DNA of 64,000 nt, from contig JAPTHN010000004.1 of assembly GCA_026936325.1 (NCBI GenBank), positions 7,690,439-7,754,438 of the forward strand, given 5' to 3'. This stretch comes from Platynereis dumerilii. Its lineage: Eukaryota > Annelida > Polychaeta > Phyllodocida > Nereididae. Below, in pieces: positions 10,834-22,289 of this stretch (positions within the stretch are counted from its first letter, which is position 1; each line of letters begins with the position of its first letter). The translations under genes were made by a program, and so were the position numbers. Under the pieces are notes generated by a model. The model was not told the DNA's origin, ran no database searches, and saw nothing but the letters and a program-made list of their open reading frames with translations.

Positions 10834-11820
10834 AGTCTGACTCTGGTATACATCAATGTTGAATAGAAATTTTGTGAATGTGCAATGAAATTTGAACTAT
10901 TTCTTGAGACGGCAATGCTGTAGCATACAAAATCAACTTTTGTGCCAGGTGGCAGCAGCATGCGGTGTACTTACCAATCCAGCCTACCCCAAAAAACAGT
11001 GCAAATAAGACAGCAGTACTTCCAAAACTATTTAATAAAGGTGAAAAAAGTATGGATCATCTACTCTTTATCAATGTCCATAGATATATGAATAGTTGGA
11101 TAAGTTGAAACGGCTTAGTTACCAGGAATTTTTCATTTATCTCATTTTTCATGATAAAAAATAAAATATCACCATACAATTGCGATTTCTCCTCAATGGA
11201 AACCATTGATCATGATATTCAAATTCAAGCTCTTTATCTTTATCTTAGGAATCTAACTGTTCAATCACACAAATAAAAACTGACAATTTTTAAAAAATTT
11301 TATGACCGCGAATTGCTAAAATATGACCTAATACTAAAATTTCAAGGCTGTTGTGCCACCCTTTGGCACCAGAATTTTTTCCTAAAATTTTGCAAGGGCT
11401 TCTTTCACGAAATAAGAGAACAACCATGCAAAAGCACACAATGTTTTGAAGATATAGGAGCAGACTTCTTCTTCTTCTTCTTCTCAGATGAGTTCTCACC
11501 TCTCTCTATAGACAATCTATAACGTTAGGATACCTATGGGGCAGACGATGCACCCCAATAACCAGGCAGGTCAATTGGGTGATAACTCCTACGATTTAAA
11601 AAGTGCGCGAGGCGGGGTAAGCAAAAATAACTTTGATAAATCAATTTTCCAATTAGTGACAAACTCAACTTTGTCCCTATTTTCCTATGTGGGAAGGCCT
11701 CGTGACGCAGTGCTGATAAGTATTGACCTAATCAACAAGTTTTTTAGCCACTGATATAGGCAGCTTGTGACGCAAATCAAAAGTTTGTGTGATATCAGTA
11801 ACAGTTACTGTCCGAAAAGC
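10834..11820. other. Upstream region of the complete claudin-like gene
   Basis: No exon, promoter motif or transposon was recognised with confidence. It should hold the promoter and 5' UTR of the gene starting at 11821. The frame is open upstream of the ATG, but with no earlier in-frame ATG nearby. Confidence 0.4.
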
Positions 11821-13629
11821 ATGAAGGTTCGAGGTCCTCAAAGTTGCAAAGAATGGAGCCGTCTTTTTGGAGTTGTGCTTTTCATCGCCGCAATGGTGAT
11901 GCATATTGTTGGATTTGCCACAGTTTACTGGCGGATACACTACTTCTATGATAACAGCGGAATATTGCTGACTACTTCACATGGCGTATGGTTTGCATGC
12001 TCTGATGAACTTGGAAATGATGAGAGGAGAGGAGAATGTGTCTTTTTCGGGATGCCCTCAGGAACAAGTGAGCTAGAAATTATTTAATTTTACAAAAATG
12101 TACAACCTTAACACAAAAGGTTCTTGATGGTATATATAAAGAACCCACAGTAAAAAAAAAGTTGTTTAGGTTCAACTGAATTGAAAAGGTTCAATACTGG
12201 TGGGATGGCCCTATGATGGAGCTCTATGCTCCCAACTTGAGAGAAAAGGGTTCTGTTGTGCACCTGGATTATCTAAGTGTTGTTTATAGAAGACAACATT
12301 TTCAGAGTATCTTCATGAGCAAGATCCCAGCTGGATGTCGTTCAGATGAAAACCCACCTCCCCTTGGGCATGTGGATTTTTATGTAATAAAAAAGTTCAA
12401 ACCCAATAATTTCAGTACATTTTCATTTGAACCAATGTCTGATATAAACAATTCAACAAAAATAAGTCCCCCTCTAGATAAAAATATTTTTATTTTTAGC
12501 TGACTGTGCATGATCATAACAGTCATTATAGTCATGTGGAGTTATTTCTTCTTACGCTGTATTTCAAATCCTCAAAATTTTGGTCCGAAAACTGAAAATT
12601 ATTCTTATTTATAAATATTTTTTCAGGTGCATTGAATGCAGTGAGGGCATTGGAGACCATAGCTCTGATTGGTTATGTGACTACTTTGACAATTGGTGCC
12701 TTTTGGTGTGGGAGAAAACCAGAGAAAGCCGAGCTACCCTTGGCAGTATGTGCGTTTGCAACAGGTAAATAACCGTGTTACCGAATACTGAATTTTTAGT
12801 TACTGAGTCATTGAGCTAAAAGTCTGGGGCCTAATGTGGCCAATTGACTGCATGCATGTTTCAGTTGCAGTTCGATTTGAAACCATAGACGATAATCGGG
12901 CAGTCATTTCGATGGGAATTTCTCTTTGATCAAGTGTAGAAACATGCACTCCTTCTCAAAAATATGGAATGATTTTTTTGGAAAAAATGTGTCAAATAAA
13001 ATTAAATTCAGAGTGTGAATGTAAGCAAGGTCCATTGTAAAGGTCAATTCATCTTCTCTAATCACTCTTTAAAAGCCTCAACTACATTTTTTGCAAGAAT
13101 TTTAATTTTTGGTTGAATGAACCTCACCCTAAAAAACCCCTGAATTTCCATATTTCGTGTAACTTTTCCTTGGATTAACGCTGCAGCATCTTCTTCCCTT
13201 TAGCGGCCTTTGGAGGCAGTTATTATTGAATCAGACTACCATGTGCTCCAGCAGAAGTTGCTAAAGTTGTCAATTTCAATGGATAATGTTGAAAGTATTC
13301 GATCCATATTTATGAGCAACGGTGTATATGAATTTATCTTTGTTGTAGGTCAATAAGACTTCTCTTTCTTTCTTTAAGGGGGATTTGCCCTGGTTGGAGT
13401 GATTGTGTATTTCACCCACACTGACGATTTCTTAAAAGGAGTACCATTCGACCATGGTTATTCGTTTATTCTTTGTACTGTCGCGGGAGCCTTAGAGATA
13501 ATCAGAGGCATTATTTGTCTTCTTGTTTTGAAACAAGGTGTTGCCAACAATTTCCAACAACAAAGAGAAGAAATATCTGCAGCACAGACAGAAGTTTCAA
13601 TCCCTTCATCGAAAGCACTCCACATGTGA
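11821..13629 (+). CDS. Claudin/PMP22-like tetraspan membrane protein, complete copy
   Basis: Three exons: 11821-12067, 12627-12764 and 13379-13629, joined in phases 1 and 1, give 211 residues. Exon 1 holds the first membrane helix (FGVVLFIAAMVMHIVGFATV) and the first extracellular loop with W, then GVWFAC and GEC about 12 residues on, matching the W..W-x2-C..C signature of claudins and PMP22/EMP relatives. Exon 2 holds helix 2 (ETIALIGYVTTLTIGAF). Exon 3 holds helices 3 and 4 and a hydrophilic tail ending SKALHM. The first ATG in frame is at 11821. Borders fit GT-AG (CAAGTGAG, GGTAAA donors; TTTTTCAG, TCTTTAAG acceptors). Intron 1 contains a CACTCTTAA MITE and intron 2 a CACTCC MITE. A paralogue lies at 739-2745. 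A junction or membrane role is family inference, and assignment to claudin proper rather than a sister family is uncertain. Confidence 0.85.
12107..12298 (+). mobile_element. CACTCTTAA MITE, truncated copy 2, in claudin-like intron 1
   Basis: It starts 40 bp after the exon 1 donor with CTTAACACAAAAGGTTCTTG and runs through AAAGAACCCACAG, GGTTCAATACTGGTGGGA and CTCCCAACTTGAGAGAAA, matching the copies at 47045 and 53418. The distal third is missing. Confidence 0.75.
12957..13324. mobile_element. Tc1/mariner-type MITE, family CACTCCTGCTCA, copy 1
   Basis: 368 bp in intron 2 of the complete claudin-like gene. The ends read CACTCCTTCTCAAAAATATG and, inverted, CACCGTTGCTCATAAATATG. The interior matches the copy at 15080-15482 almost throughout (for example AAGCAAGGTCCATTGTAAAG, TGAATGAACCTCACCCTAAA). 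The right flank is TA. Confidence 0.85.
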
Positions 13630-13844
13630 TCAAGACAGCTCCCAAGTCCTGGACCCCTTTAAAAATGTTAGCCCCGCTCGTTGACCCACATTTAAAAGAG
13701 TCTATCATGCTGCTCAACTGAATAGCTACAAGTTTCTTACTTTGTGGAAATGATCAATGATTTGAAGAGTTCCATGGATTATGTTGATGATGATGATGAT
13801 TGTGATATATGATGATGGACTTTTTATGGAGCCAGATCATTACA

Positions 13845-13850
13845 AATAAA
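13845..13850 (+). promoter_or_regulatory. AATAAA polyadenylation signal of the claudin-like gene
   Basis: The first AATAAA after the stop at 13629, 215 bp downstream. It is a plausible signal for this transcript. Confidence 0.5.
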
Positions 13851-15079
13851 ATATTTCAACTTTAAATAATAACCTTTTTGGTATTTCTTTGTTTATTTCC
13901 TGGCACAATAATTTTACCTCAACAATACTTTGCAATTTAATCAACATTCAAATGGCTTTTCTGAACTATTTGTTCCTTTTTTCCTGTCTTTCTTGTTTGT
14001 TGGTGGAGTGATCTTTTATGGAACAAGAGTTTTTACAACCAAGAGGCTTGACTGCCTGCATGGTTTCTTGAAAAAAATAATCTAGTTATGCTGCAAAATA
14101 CTCACAAATGAGAGCAATATTATTCATCTAATAAAAACTCCGTAGATTACTTTCATTTATTTTTGGGCTATAAAAGCGCAGACAGAAGTTTCAATCCCTT
14201 CATCGAAAGCACTCCACATGTGACCTTAAATTCATTTTTCACTTCACTTAGTGCAACATATGACAACTAAATGCATATCCACAATCATGAAACGATCACT
14301 AAGGAATATAAAAGAACAACTGAGCAGAGTTTGTTATAGAACGATTGTTATCGCTGGCCTTACATCTATATAGACAAAAATAACGTTCAAGCACTTTAAG
14401 CAGCACAGAGAGTGCATGGTTCCAACACAGGTACACTGATGACGGATTTACTAAGGAGTAGAAGAAGAAGACATGGTTGACCTTTGACCCATGGAAGCCA
14501 GTCCATTTTAGTTTCTTTATAATTTTTTCCATCACAGAAGTGCACCAAAAGTGACTGGTCGAAAGTTAAAAACCTACAGAGGATGTAGAGTAAATTTGAA
14601 TGAGATTGGTGAAAGAGAGTGACCTCCAGAGTGCTAACGAGATTGCATGAAATTCTTGGGGTAAGAGCAGCTATGCTGCTAAAAACGACATGTATCCCAG
14701 ACCAGGACTGAGGCTGAGGTCATCAAAATATGGCCTATATAGATACACAGCTACTTGAATTATTTGACAGGGCAACAAAATATTCTTAGCAATTATCTTT
14801 AAAACTGTCAAAATTTTTCCATCAGTGACAATCAAACCGGGTGATTTTGTTATGTATGATGCCATGTGGCATCTTTCTGCAAGTTCAAGCTAAAATTTGG
14901 ATTAGTGCTGTTTGTCTATTGCAGTCTTAACAATAAATAAAAAGACATCAAGGGAAACATGACATTGTGTTATTTACTTCATTTAATCAGAAGAAAATTC
15001 TAAAAAAAATGCAGTGGCGTCATTTTTTGCTTATATGCGAGATAATGGTTTTTCAAGGAGCTAGAAATAATTGAATATA
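13851..15079. other. Downstream flank; no further gene seen
   Basis: Apart from the short exon-tail duplication at about 14178-14223, no exon or clear element was found. Confidence 0.45.
14178..14223 (+). repeat. Duplicate of the last 46 coding bases of the claudin-like gene
   Basis: The stretch from CAGACAGAAGTTTCAATCCC to the stop context CTCCACATGTGA repeats 13586-13631 without visible mismatch, about 590 bp downstream. The surrounding sequence is not similar. It may be a stray segmental duplication or the remains of a third tandem copy. Confidence 0.8.
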
Positions 15080-15482
15080 CACTCCTGCTCATAAGTATGG
15101 AATACTTTTTTGGAAAAAAAAAGTGTGAAATAAAATTAAATTTCAGAGTGTGAATGTAAGCAAGGTGCATTGTAAAGCTCAAGTCATCTTCTCTAATCAC
15201 TCTTTAAAAGCCTCAACTACATTTTTTTCAAGAATTTTTAATTTTTGGTTGAATGAACCTCACCCTAAAAGAAACCCTGAATATCCATATTTCGGGCAGC
15301 TGTAACTTTTCCTGGGGTTGATGCTGCAGCACTCGTTTTTACACAACAGCATGTTCTTTCCTTCAGCGGTCATTGGAGGTAGTTACCATTGAATCAGATT
15401 ATCATGTGCTCCACCATAAGGTGCCAAAATTATCAATTTCAATGGAGAATGTTGAAGTATTCCATATTTATGAGCAACGGTG
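15080..15482. mobile_element. Tc1/mariner-type MITE, family CACTCCTGCTCA, copy 2
   Basis: 403 bp with TIRs CACTCCTGCTCATAAGTATG and, inverted, CACCGTTGCTCATAAATATG, flanked by TA on both sides (15078-15079 and 15483-15484). It is non-coding and nearly identical to the copy in intron 2 of the claudin-like gene. Confidence 0.9.
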
Positions 15483-15741
15483 TACTTTACGCCATGATCA
15501 GCAACTATACAGTGTTGCAATAATCGTGAAACTTGTACAATATTAATGAAAATACTTACAATAATCGTTAAAAATGTGCGATAATTGAAAATCGTAGAAC
15601 TTGTTCTTTTTTTCTAAAATAATCGAACATTTTTTGCAATTACACAAATATTTCTATTTCTACAATAATCCAAGAAATTTGCACAATAAAAATTTTGAGT
15701 CTCTGAGAAATTGGTCTCCCAGTGATAGTAGTGATAGCAAT

Positions 15742-16012
15742 TTGGCAATGACTGGAAGACCAAATATGCCCCATGGGAGATCTTTTGTCTCCCAGTTACT
15801 ATGATAAAAATAACGTGTAGAGTAGGTCGGGGCAAGAAGCCCGGGTTAGGTGATAAGCCCCCCAGCGTTATATCTAAACTTACAATTTTGGTGCTTTTTC
15901 TTATTCATAGGATTGAAGCTACAGACTTTTTAGGTGATGTCACAAATTTTCAGGACAAACAGCACCAAAAGATCTCCCATGGGGCATATTTGGTCTTCCA
16001 GTCATTGCCAAA
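15742..16012. repeat. 45-bp inverted repeat straddling an element boundary
   Basis: The words around GGAAGACCAAATATGCCCCA and GGGAGATCTTTT at 15742-15786 recur inverted at 15967-16012. The right arm lies inside the GGGGCAAGAAGCCC element and is absent from that element's other copy (24823), so it was inserted there. Confidence 0.65.
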
Positions 16013-16543
16013 CCATAGTAATAATTAAAGAAACAAAAAAAGGTGCATGGTTTTTGTAACTTTGATTAATTCTTTGAAATTGGTTGTCAGAAATAACTTT
16101 TGGAATTTTAAAAAGTATAATGGATATCTGCATTGCTTCACTTTATGACCATCACATAAATTTGATTTGGATCACGTTTTTTGCATTTTAGCTGAAAATA
16201 TAGAGGTCAAAGTAAAATATGTGGGTTTTGGGGCGAGAGGCCCCACATGGTATGGGGCATTGGGCCCCTTCACAGAGGCCTTGAAGCTGCTTCAGGAACC
16301 ATTTAATAATGTGTATGTTACCTTAAATCTAGATGGAATAGCTAATTGAAATAGAAAAAAATTGGCCGAAATTGAAACAGGGCAAAAAATATTAAAAAAT
16401 AAATGTATGAACATAAAAATTCTGAAATTCAGAAAAAGTGAATAAAATGCCTTAAAAATGATAGAAGAACCCCAATAAATAACTTTCAAGCTGAATGCGC
16501 TCGCAAAAAAATTGCCATAGGATTATAATAGGGGGGCTTCAAT
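15818..16543. mobile_element. GGGGCAAGAAGCCC element, truncated copy
   Basis: The left end TAGAGTAGGTCGGGGCAAGA and about 690 bp of interior match the complete copy at 24823-25702. The match ends at GGGGGGCTTC near 16540, so the right terminus is missing. A 45-bp segment is inserted near 15967. No coding sequence is seen. Confidence 0.75.
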
Positions 16544-18785
16544 TATTATGTTGGAGGACCAGTGAAAGAGAACAGATGGTATTTATGGAATTCCCCCATA
16601 AGCACTAAGCAGACAGTTCTGCTAGGGATCTGAAAATTAATGCCATCCACAAAAAAATGTTGAGGATCATGGGGTGGACTGGCCTATGTGGCAGAGTGGC
16701 AGCTGCCACGGGCCCATCCACTCAGGGGGGCCCATTCAAGATGTATAGAATTGTAAAAATTGATAAAAAGCTGAAAAGCAAAACTTAGCCATTAGGTATA
16801 TATGATTTTTTGTGATGAAAAAATTCAATTGAATTGGACAGAAGCCTCTCGTATGGGCCCCATTCCTAATAACTCTTTACCAAACTAAATATGCTGAAGA
16901 ATTTTGCCTATCCTGTTTGAAATAACTCCGATGGTGGCAACTTCGGGGGCCCCTAGACTTATTTTGCCACGAGGCCCGACACCCAAGATGACACGACATC
17001 GTTGTTGAAGAAAACAAAAAATTTGCATGGCAAGCATAGTGATAAGATAACATGATTTTCAATGTACCACTAAACTCATTCATTTATCTGCTTCAATAAA
17101 TTTGAACAGATATTTAGGAAAGCATCTTATCAAATCACACTTGAGTTTTTTGCAGGGATGTCATATCATTTGAAAAGTCACAATTTGGCTCATTGCACCA
17201 CGTGCACCAATACCAATAATACCCTATAAGACATAGACAATACAAGCATATATATGAAACTCGAATTTGGAGATTGCAGAAGCATTGCCATTTTGCTTGT
17301 TACCTGCAGATATGGTGCACATGCAATAGTTGGCCTTGTACGTCTCACTTATTTCGAAAATGTTGTGGCATGCAAATAATTTTATCTATTCCATTATTTG
17401 TATATTTGTACGTTTCTAGTAGGAGTCTATTCCAAAATTACATTGAATTTTTTAATAAAATGTCTAGCAGAAAAAACATCAATGTGAATACTAATTTAGC
17501 CATTTTTTCAATGGAAATCCAGCCATCTTGTTGCATTTAGACATCACCATTCACCAAGATACTTATACCATTGGAAAAAACCCGGTATCTGACTGACAAT
17601 ATTGCATGTTAGCGCCCGGCTAGGGATTAACACTGTTTACAACAGCAAACAAACAATCAGATTACTGTTTATTTTGCAAAAAGTGTAAGTTAAAACATAT
17701 AATGGAAGAAGCATATGATGCCTAAGTCAGTTAGACACCTCTTTGTCGGGTCCTAACATGCATTTTTGTCAGTTAGGTCTTAACATCCAAATCGGTGTCT
17801 AACTAATATAGAACTGACAAAACGAATACAAAACTTAAATTTTTGATGAAATATGGCTGAACATTTTTTCCAACAATTTTTATGATGAAAGTAAAAAAAT
17901 TAGAAATTCCTCAGTGTGAAAGTTTATGTTTAAAAGTGTTTAGTGATATCTAGTCTCAATAGACACTTGAATGCCAAGATATATAATGCTTAGGTATCCT
18001 ACTAACCCAAAGTCAAGTTTTGTTCCTGTATACTATTGGAACTCATAGTGTTTCATCTGTGTCAAAGATAATGTTCTAGAGCGAAAAATCACCCAAAATC
18101 ACAGGCTCAGAAAAAAATAAGCTTGAATTGCTCCATAAACAAGATATTTACATAATATCTTGTTAAGTCATTCTGTTATTTGCGAAGAATTGAAGTTTTA
18201 TTGATATATAACATAAAATAATTGACTTTTAATCTGAAGTTTTATTTTCTCATAATAATGCAAATTGATGATCTAAAAACATATATTGTAATTTTCAATA
18301 TTTATAAATAAACATTGTAGGCGTCCAGGTTAAATTATTTTATTTAGCCATGTTCTTTTCCTTAATGAATCCAGTGTTAAAAGACTTGAATCATAGAAAA
18401 ACTTCTGATGTACTGGAGAGGACATTTTGTGACATTTTGCTTTTTAATTTCTCGGAAAATGTATGTGCCTGGCCTGGATATTTTTTCAACATTCGTTTGT
18501 CACATTGATGTAGAGGTACACAATCGAGCAAAGAAAAACACTAGCTTGTTATTTCCTTCAGAATCCCGAGTTTTTTTTCCACGTACTGGAGAGGACACAT
18601 TTTTTTTACATCATATTCAAGCCTCAAATTCCGAAAACCAAGTATAGACTCTGAAATGAATCTTTTTGATTTACCTTGAGGCAAGTCTCAAGCTAAAAAT
18701 TGATAGAAACAGTAGACACACTCCTTAATACTGATTCACAACAGCATACTTGTATACAGTATTAAATGGTCCATCGAAGACAAAC
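16544..18785. other. No gene recognised
   Basis: AT-rich DNA without a convincing exon, RNA gene or terminal-repeat element. A stub with TGGACTGGCC and GGGGGGCCCATTC words lies around 16676-16740 and could be the worn end of a transposon. Confidence 0.4.
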
Positions 18786-20041
18786 TACATTTTGGGAGAC
18801 AGCTCCGGCATTATCCTACTTTAGCCCCCTTGAGGGTTTAAACGTTTTATAGGTATTTTTATAGATATTGATCAACAAAAACTGAAACTGAAAAATAACT
18901 CAAATATGTTTCCAGTCTGTATATCACAGAATAAGTACTGTAAAAGTGTGAAGGGAGATCATTACCAAGAATACTGACAGTTATATGTTTCTTAAAACAT
19001 TCAAACTGAAGTGTGATATATTGCAAAATACTGTCTTATATATATACTCCCACTTTAGCCCCCTTTCCCATTGACTGTACCATTGAAAAGGGGGCTAATG
19101 TAGGAGTATATATAGACACTAGGATATAGCAAAAACTGTCTTATTATATTCCTGCTTTAGCCCCCTTTTCCATTGACAGTACCATTGAAAAGGGGGCTAA
19201 AGCAGGAGTATATGTAGACAGTTGGATACAGCAAAAACTGTCTTATTATACTCCTGCTTTATATCCCTTTTCCATTGACAGTACCATTGAAAAGGGGGCT
19301 AAAGCAGAAGTATATATAAGACAGTATTTTGCTACATTTTGGTGGTATTTCTACTGTATAAGCGTCATTGTGTTTATACAAAAGATGGCGTTTATACAGT
19401 CAATGTAACAAAGAAACACTTGTCTCTTTCTAAAAAAAATACTGTCTTATATATACTCCTGCTTTAGCCCCCTTTTCCATTGACAGTACCATTGAAAAGG
19501 GGGCTAAAGCAGGAGTATATATAAGACAGTAGGATATATAAAATACTGTCTTATATATACTCCTGCTTTAGCCCCCTTTTCAATGGTGCTGTTGTTAGTA
19601 ACGTCTATTTTAGTTTATGTTGACGTCCCAGGTGGAATCATGGCGTTATGTTGTGGTGGTTGCCATGACGTCACCAGAGATGTCATGTGATGGGAACTGT
19701 TAGATTTTGGAATTGAAGATGAAAGATTGAATGAATACAACATTTGTTATGGAACATGATACCAATAAATGGAACTTTTATAATCACTAAGAAGTCTTCA
19801 TGTTTCGTCTGTAACAACTGTCAATGGAAAAGGGGGCTAAAGCAGGAGTATAATAAGACAGCTTTTTGATAAATAGTTAGACAATTATTTCTTTGTTACA
19901 TTGACTGTATAAGCGTCATCTTGTGTATAAACATAATGACGCTTATACAGTACAAATTACCACTACTATTTCCCATGAAAAAGGGGCCTAACTGGTATAG
20001 ACCCCTGAGGGGGCTAATGTAGGATAATGCCACAGCTCCTT
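18786..20041. repeat. Fold-back element made of nested hairpins
   Basis: Outer arms of about 30 bp (GGCATTATCCTACTTTAGCC near 18808 and its near-inverse before 20033) enclose five hairpin units at about 19031-19119, 19136-19221, 19238-19324, 19442-19529, and a fifth split by an LTR (19546-19592 plus 19817-19861). Each unit runs CTGTCTTATATATACTCCTG, CTTTAGCCCCCTTTT, a centre near CATTGACAGTACC, and back. Two further hairpins with arms ACTGTATAAGCGTCAT lie near 19355-19400 and 19905-19950. No coding sequence is seen. Confidence 0.8.
19593..19816. mobile_element. Solo LTR inside a hairpin unit
   Basis: A 224-bp sequence begins TGTTAGTAACG and ends CGTCTGTAACA, with the TG..CA inverted ends of an LTR. 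It is flanked by a 5-bp duplication, GCTGT and ACTGT, differing at one base, and contains AATAAA. No internal region is present, so it looks like a solo LTR or very short LTR-type element. The family is not identifiable. The near-intact duplication suggests moderate age. Confidence 0.6.
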
Positions 20042-20841
20042 TCGTATATAACTTATTCACATGAAACCTGATGTATTTTATGCCCAAGACATAGGTCCAG
20101 ACAGGTATCTTTAAAATGAATCACAAATGCCTGCATTTGCTTTTCTGTGTTGCCTTAAAAATATGTGAAACTGCCTGTGAGATACAAAAAAGTGCAACAA
20201 TTTCTAATATATCGCCTGCTGTTTCAAAACTAAGCATCGTTGCAAGGTAAAATTTGGTACACATATACTTCAATGTAGTACACGACTGCCACCTTGACAA
20301 ATCTCTGTGTACCTGTCATACTTTTCTCATATCATAGTAATTGCCTAAAGATAAAAAAAATCAGCAGAGTGCAAATACCGTAAGACTGCCAAAATAGAAA
20401 AGAATCTTCAACTTTTAGAACCAACAACACCCAACAATAACTGTGAATTTAGAGAAAATGTTTTTCATAATCAACTGTCAAATTTGATAGAATCTGTGAC
20501 AAATATATCAATTCACACATGTCTTTGGCATTTCTTTGATTTGTAATATGCTAGTATATAGGTGCATTGAAGCCATTTGCTAGCCCTGATATGTCATGTC
20601 TCTCATTGATTAGTATGGCCGCATGTGAATTGTACATAATTATTAAAGAAAGAACAGTCATTATGTAATGCCGATTCATGACATTACCAGCCAGTAATGA
20701 GCTATCACTACCAAAAAATAAAATGACTTAATCTATCCACTACTTTTGAAGAACTGTCCAGAGACAAACAAGTCAGACAAATGACTTATTTGCCGGTTTC
20801 AGATTTTGAATAAAAATCTAAACCCATATCATTCCCCACGC
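20042..20841. other. No gene recognised
   Basis: AT-rich sequence with no convincing exon, RNA gene or element ends. Confidence 0.4.
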
Positions 20842-21248
20842 TAGGGTTGGGACGATAACCGGAATTCATACCATACCGTGGTATTTTTCGGGCCAAATAT
20901 CGTACCGTCAGGGTCCACAGTACTTATGGTATTACCGGTTTTGCTTCATACCGTGATTAACCGGCACAAATAAGAAGAAATTGAAAGAAATCCACCGAAT
21001 CCACGTTGTTTTGGTCCCTCCGCCGCCATACCACTTCCTTCTCGTCTGGACGAGATTCTCGACGAGAGCGTCTGCTTTACAAAATGATGTCTGAGGGTAG
21101 CGTGAAAGTAATTTCAGATTTTTTGCCAATTTCGGACGAATTAAAGCAGTAAACGGCTGATTAACCCTGAGATCGATATATCGTGTTACTGCGGTATCAC
21201 TTTCAATCAATATCGTGATATTAAAATACCAATATCATCCCAACCCTA
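20842..21248. mobile_element. hAT MITE with perfect 8-bp target duplication
   Basis: 407 bp, ends TAGGGTTGGGACGAT and, inverted, TAGGGTTGGGATGAT, flanked on both sides by CCCCACGC (20834-20841 and 21249-21256). An 8-bp duplication is the hallmark of hAT elements. The interior has ATACC/CGGTAT palindromic words (ACCGTGGTATTT, CGGTATCAC). It is non-coding. Confidence 0.9.
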
Positions 21249-21256
21249 CCCCACGC

Positions 21257-22289
21257 TGGCCTTATGACCTCTTCTGGCTCATTTACTATTTTGAAAACTA
21301 TTTGAGACCTGCTCCACCAAAATGGGTTCAAAGTCGGCCTGCTATCATATTCAGCTGTGAAAATGGCTTTGTTCTAATGGAACTTGGCTTTAAAATGATG
21401 TTTCATTTGTCTTGATATCTCCACCCAATCCAAAGATATGGCACCTCAAACATTGATGATGCAAAACATTGAACTTTGAGAAAATGGCATTTGAATTTCC
21501 CCCCATTACAATAAAAGAACTAGGAAAATCAAGAATGATGCCCAATTTAGATCATTTAAAATCAGTTTTTGGTTAAGATGGTCTTAAATAATGCAAGCAA
21601 ATTACTTTTGCTAAAACGTGGTACCAACAGCTAAAAATCATCAAAATGAGACCTTTTGACACATTTTGCTAATTTCTGGAAAACACAGATTGCCTACTTT
21701 GAACTCATTTTGGTGGAGCAGGTCACATTTGCTGGTCTAAAACCTGTAAATTTCTCTATAAAAGGACACTGGGAATCCTGAGGGGGCGACCATTTCATAA
21801 TAAAGGGGGTTTGGAGTTTTCCTGGTGGGAAGTTATTTATTTCACAATTCACAGTAGTGGTTGGTGCATGAGGGTAATTACATGTACGTATGTCGAGCGC
21901 TAGACATCCGAAATATTCCTTTCTAAATCAAGTAACTCCCTGTAAAGAAATATGCCTCACCAAAATTATTTATTTCGAGACTACCCAAATTTATTCATTT
22001 CACCAATATTTAGCCATAAATCATTCATATTTAAACAGAACAATTCCAACCTACCATTGAGATGAAATGGTTGCCCTCTAATTTAGATGTACAAAATAAA
22101 ACCGATTTTCTGTCATCCAATATCCTTTGCTCTGACTTGTGTTTACAATGTTCTTCACCAGAGGGGACTAAAACTAGCCTAAAAGAACCAGTGCATCCTT
22201 TGCACCTAGTAGTGTGCAGTTGAATAAGACATTATTTCATACTGGAAATTGCCAATAAATCAACCATTCCCAGCACTAGAGGGCCACTT
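21257..22289. other. No gene recognised
   Basis: No exon, RNA gene or terminal-repeat element was identified. A motif around CCTGCTCCACCAAAATG (21308) recurs inverted near 21706-21722, so the stretch between may be a worn inverted-repeat element. Confidence 0.4.

Noticed and set aside
19020-19600. CRISPR-like array
   Set aside because: The units are hairpins without regular unique spacers, in an animal genome.
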